NCBI GenBank assembly: GCA_030037185.1
Contig: JASHRR010001053.1
Coordinates: 1 to 14,045 of the forward strand
Direction of reading: 5' to 3'
Origin: Xanthobacteraceae bacterium
GTDB taxonomy: Bacteria; Pseudomonadota; Alphaproteobacteria; Rhizobiales; Xanthobacteraceae
Length of the DNA stretch: 14,045 nt
Shown: positions 13,857 through 14,045 of the stretch, in pieces
Layout: each line of letters opens with the position of its first letter
Numbering within the stretch: position 1 is the stretch's first letter
Position numbers and translations under genes: made by a program
The notes under the pieces: model-generated
The model's database searches: none
Told to the model about the DNA's origin: nothing
What the model saw: the letters and a program-made list of their open reading frames with translations, nothing else

Positions 13857-13933
13857 TAGGGGTAGGAAGCATCGATTGGTTTCGATGCCCCCTCCCTCCG
13901 AACCGGACATGCGGATCTCCCGACATACGGCTC
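13857..13933 (-). ncRNA. Group II intron domains V and VI (catalytic core and branch point)
   Basis: Domain V (13933-13900) is the catalytic hairpin that binds the active-site metals. Its distal part has a GAGA loop candidate and some non-canonical pairs in the middle (a U-C mismatch), unlike the most standard form. Domain VI (13898-13857) carries the lariat adenosine. Both are identified by sequence and pairing by eye. Confidence 0.8.
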
Positions 13934-13947
13934 TCCGGTTGGTGGTC

Positions 13948-14045
13948 TTACCTGCGAGAGGACTGACATGCTGCGAGATGGGCGTGTTGCAAGTTGAAAA
14001 GCCCAAGCGCATCAAAGTAGGCAATGGGCCAGCGTGTCTGGTCGG
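13948..14045 (-). CDS. Group II intron reverse transcriptase/maturase, C-terminal tail (partial)
   Basis: The last 31 codons of a frame entering from beyond the window: DQTRWPIAYFDALGLFNLQ, then HAHLAACQSSRR and a TAA at 13948-13950. The WPxxYFxxxGLF pattern resembles the C-terminal tail of some bacterial group II intron-encoded proteins, and the stop lies 14 nt before domain V, where domain IV-encoded ORFs normally end. The reverse transcriptase and maturase domains would be outside the window, so identity rests largely on position. Whether an endonuclease domain exists cannot be judged, but the tail shows no HNH motif. Confidence 0.65.
   Translation of the reverse strand, partial: DQTRWPIAYFDALGLFNLQHAHLAACQSSRR

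Larger units (their letters stand above)
13856..14045 (-). mobile_element. Group II intron, 3' end (partial, continues past the window)
   Basis: On the minus strand a 34-nt domain V runs from 13933 to 13900: it begins GAGCCGTATG with the AGC triad and ends CATGTCCGGTTC, whose last six bases pair with GAGCCG. Domain VI follows (about 13898-13857): GCATCGA and TCGATGC form the upper stem, and the lower stem has a single bulged A (complement of 13863) lying 8th from the end if the intron ends at 13856 (...CCCCTAT). This is the canonical branch-point distance. A reverse transcriptase tail ends just upstream. The 5' part of the intron lies beyond the window, so whether it is complete is unknown. 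The exact 3' boundary could be 2 nt away. Confidence 0.85.

Noticed and set aside
12984..14024. Long minus-strand open frame of 346 codons
   Set aside because: It begins inside the group II intron, runs through domains V and VI, crosses the terminator and overlaps the complex I pseudogene in other frames; composition is Arg/Ser-rich. It is open only because of high GC.
1..14045. CRISPR arrays, tRNA or rRNA genes, toxin-antitoxin or defence modules
   Set aside because: No regularly spaced repeats, tRNA-like folds or recognisable defence or toxin-antitoxin motifs were seen by eye on either strand.

Overview
The window is GC-rich chromosomal DNA of an alphaproteobacterium, most likely a Bradyrhizobium-like member of the Hyphomicrobiales (Rhizobiales). 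This is inferred from codon bias, the style of the small hypothetical proteins, a remnant of the mitochondrial-type complex I accessory subunit (NDUFS4-like), a Tat-exported purple acid phosphatase and an IS110 fragment of a type common in rhizobia. No species can be named from sequence alone.

Left part (about 1-7,100): an accessory catabolic region. A cytosolic HSL-type esterase (+) is followed by a decayed IS110 transposase fragment. Next come three minus-strand genes: a class A FAD aromatic monooxygenase, an exported alpha/beta hydrolase and an exported small cupin. Divergent from the cupin lies an exported alpha/beta hydrolase of the MetX (homoserine acetyltransferase) fold. Three unrelated alpha/beta hydrolases plus a flavin hydroxylase and a cupin within 7 kb suggest ester or aromatic turnover, but the substrate cannot be read from the sequence. 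A 480-bp gene-free gap (4,880-5,361) holds four consecutive stem-loops.

Middle part (about 7,100-11,100): an AT-rich small secreted protein that looks compositionally foreign, a possible 50-aa membrane peptide, and a 533-aa Tat-exported purple acid phosphatase-like metallophosphoesterase (-) with a recognisable promoter and a perfect 9-bp dyad just upstream. After these come a small basic winged-helix-like protein (+), a small lipoprotein (-), possibly frameshifted, and a 66-aa hypothetical protein (-).

Right part (about 11,100-14,045): mostly gene-poor and decayed. The clear intact gene is an exported monohaem c-type cytochrome (-). Around it are a doubtful TTG-start ORF, a possible outer-membrane-factor lipobox fragment, a possible Y1 transposase tail beside a strong hairpin, a frameshifted NDUFS4-like pseudogene and an orphan intrinsic terminator. 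At the right edge is the 3' end of a group II intron on the minus strand: the C-terminal tail of its reverse transcriptase, a 34-nt domain V, and a domain VI with a bulged branch-point A.

I see no CRISPR array, defence island, tRNA, rRNA or obviously new multi-gene system. The most informative observations are the intron terminus, the complex I pseudogene with frame-restoring indels, the clustered stem-loops, and the set of exported hydrolases.
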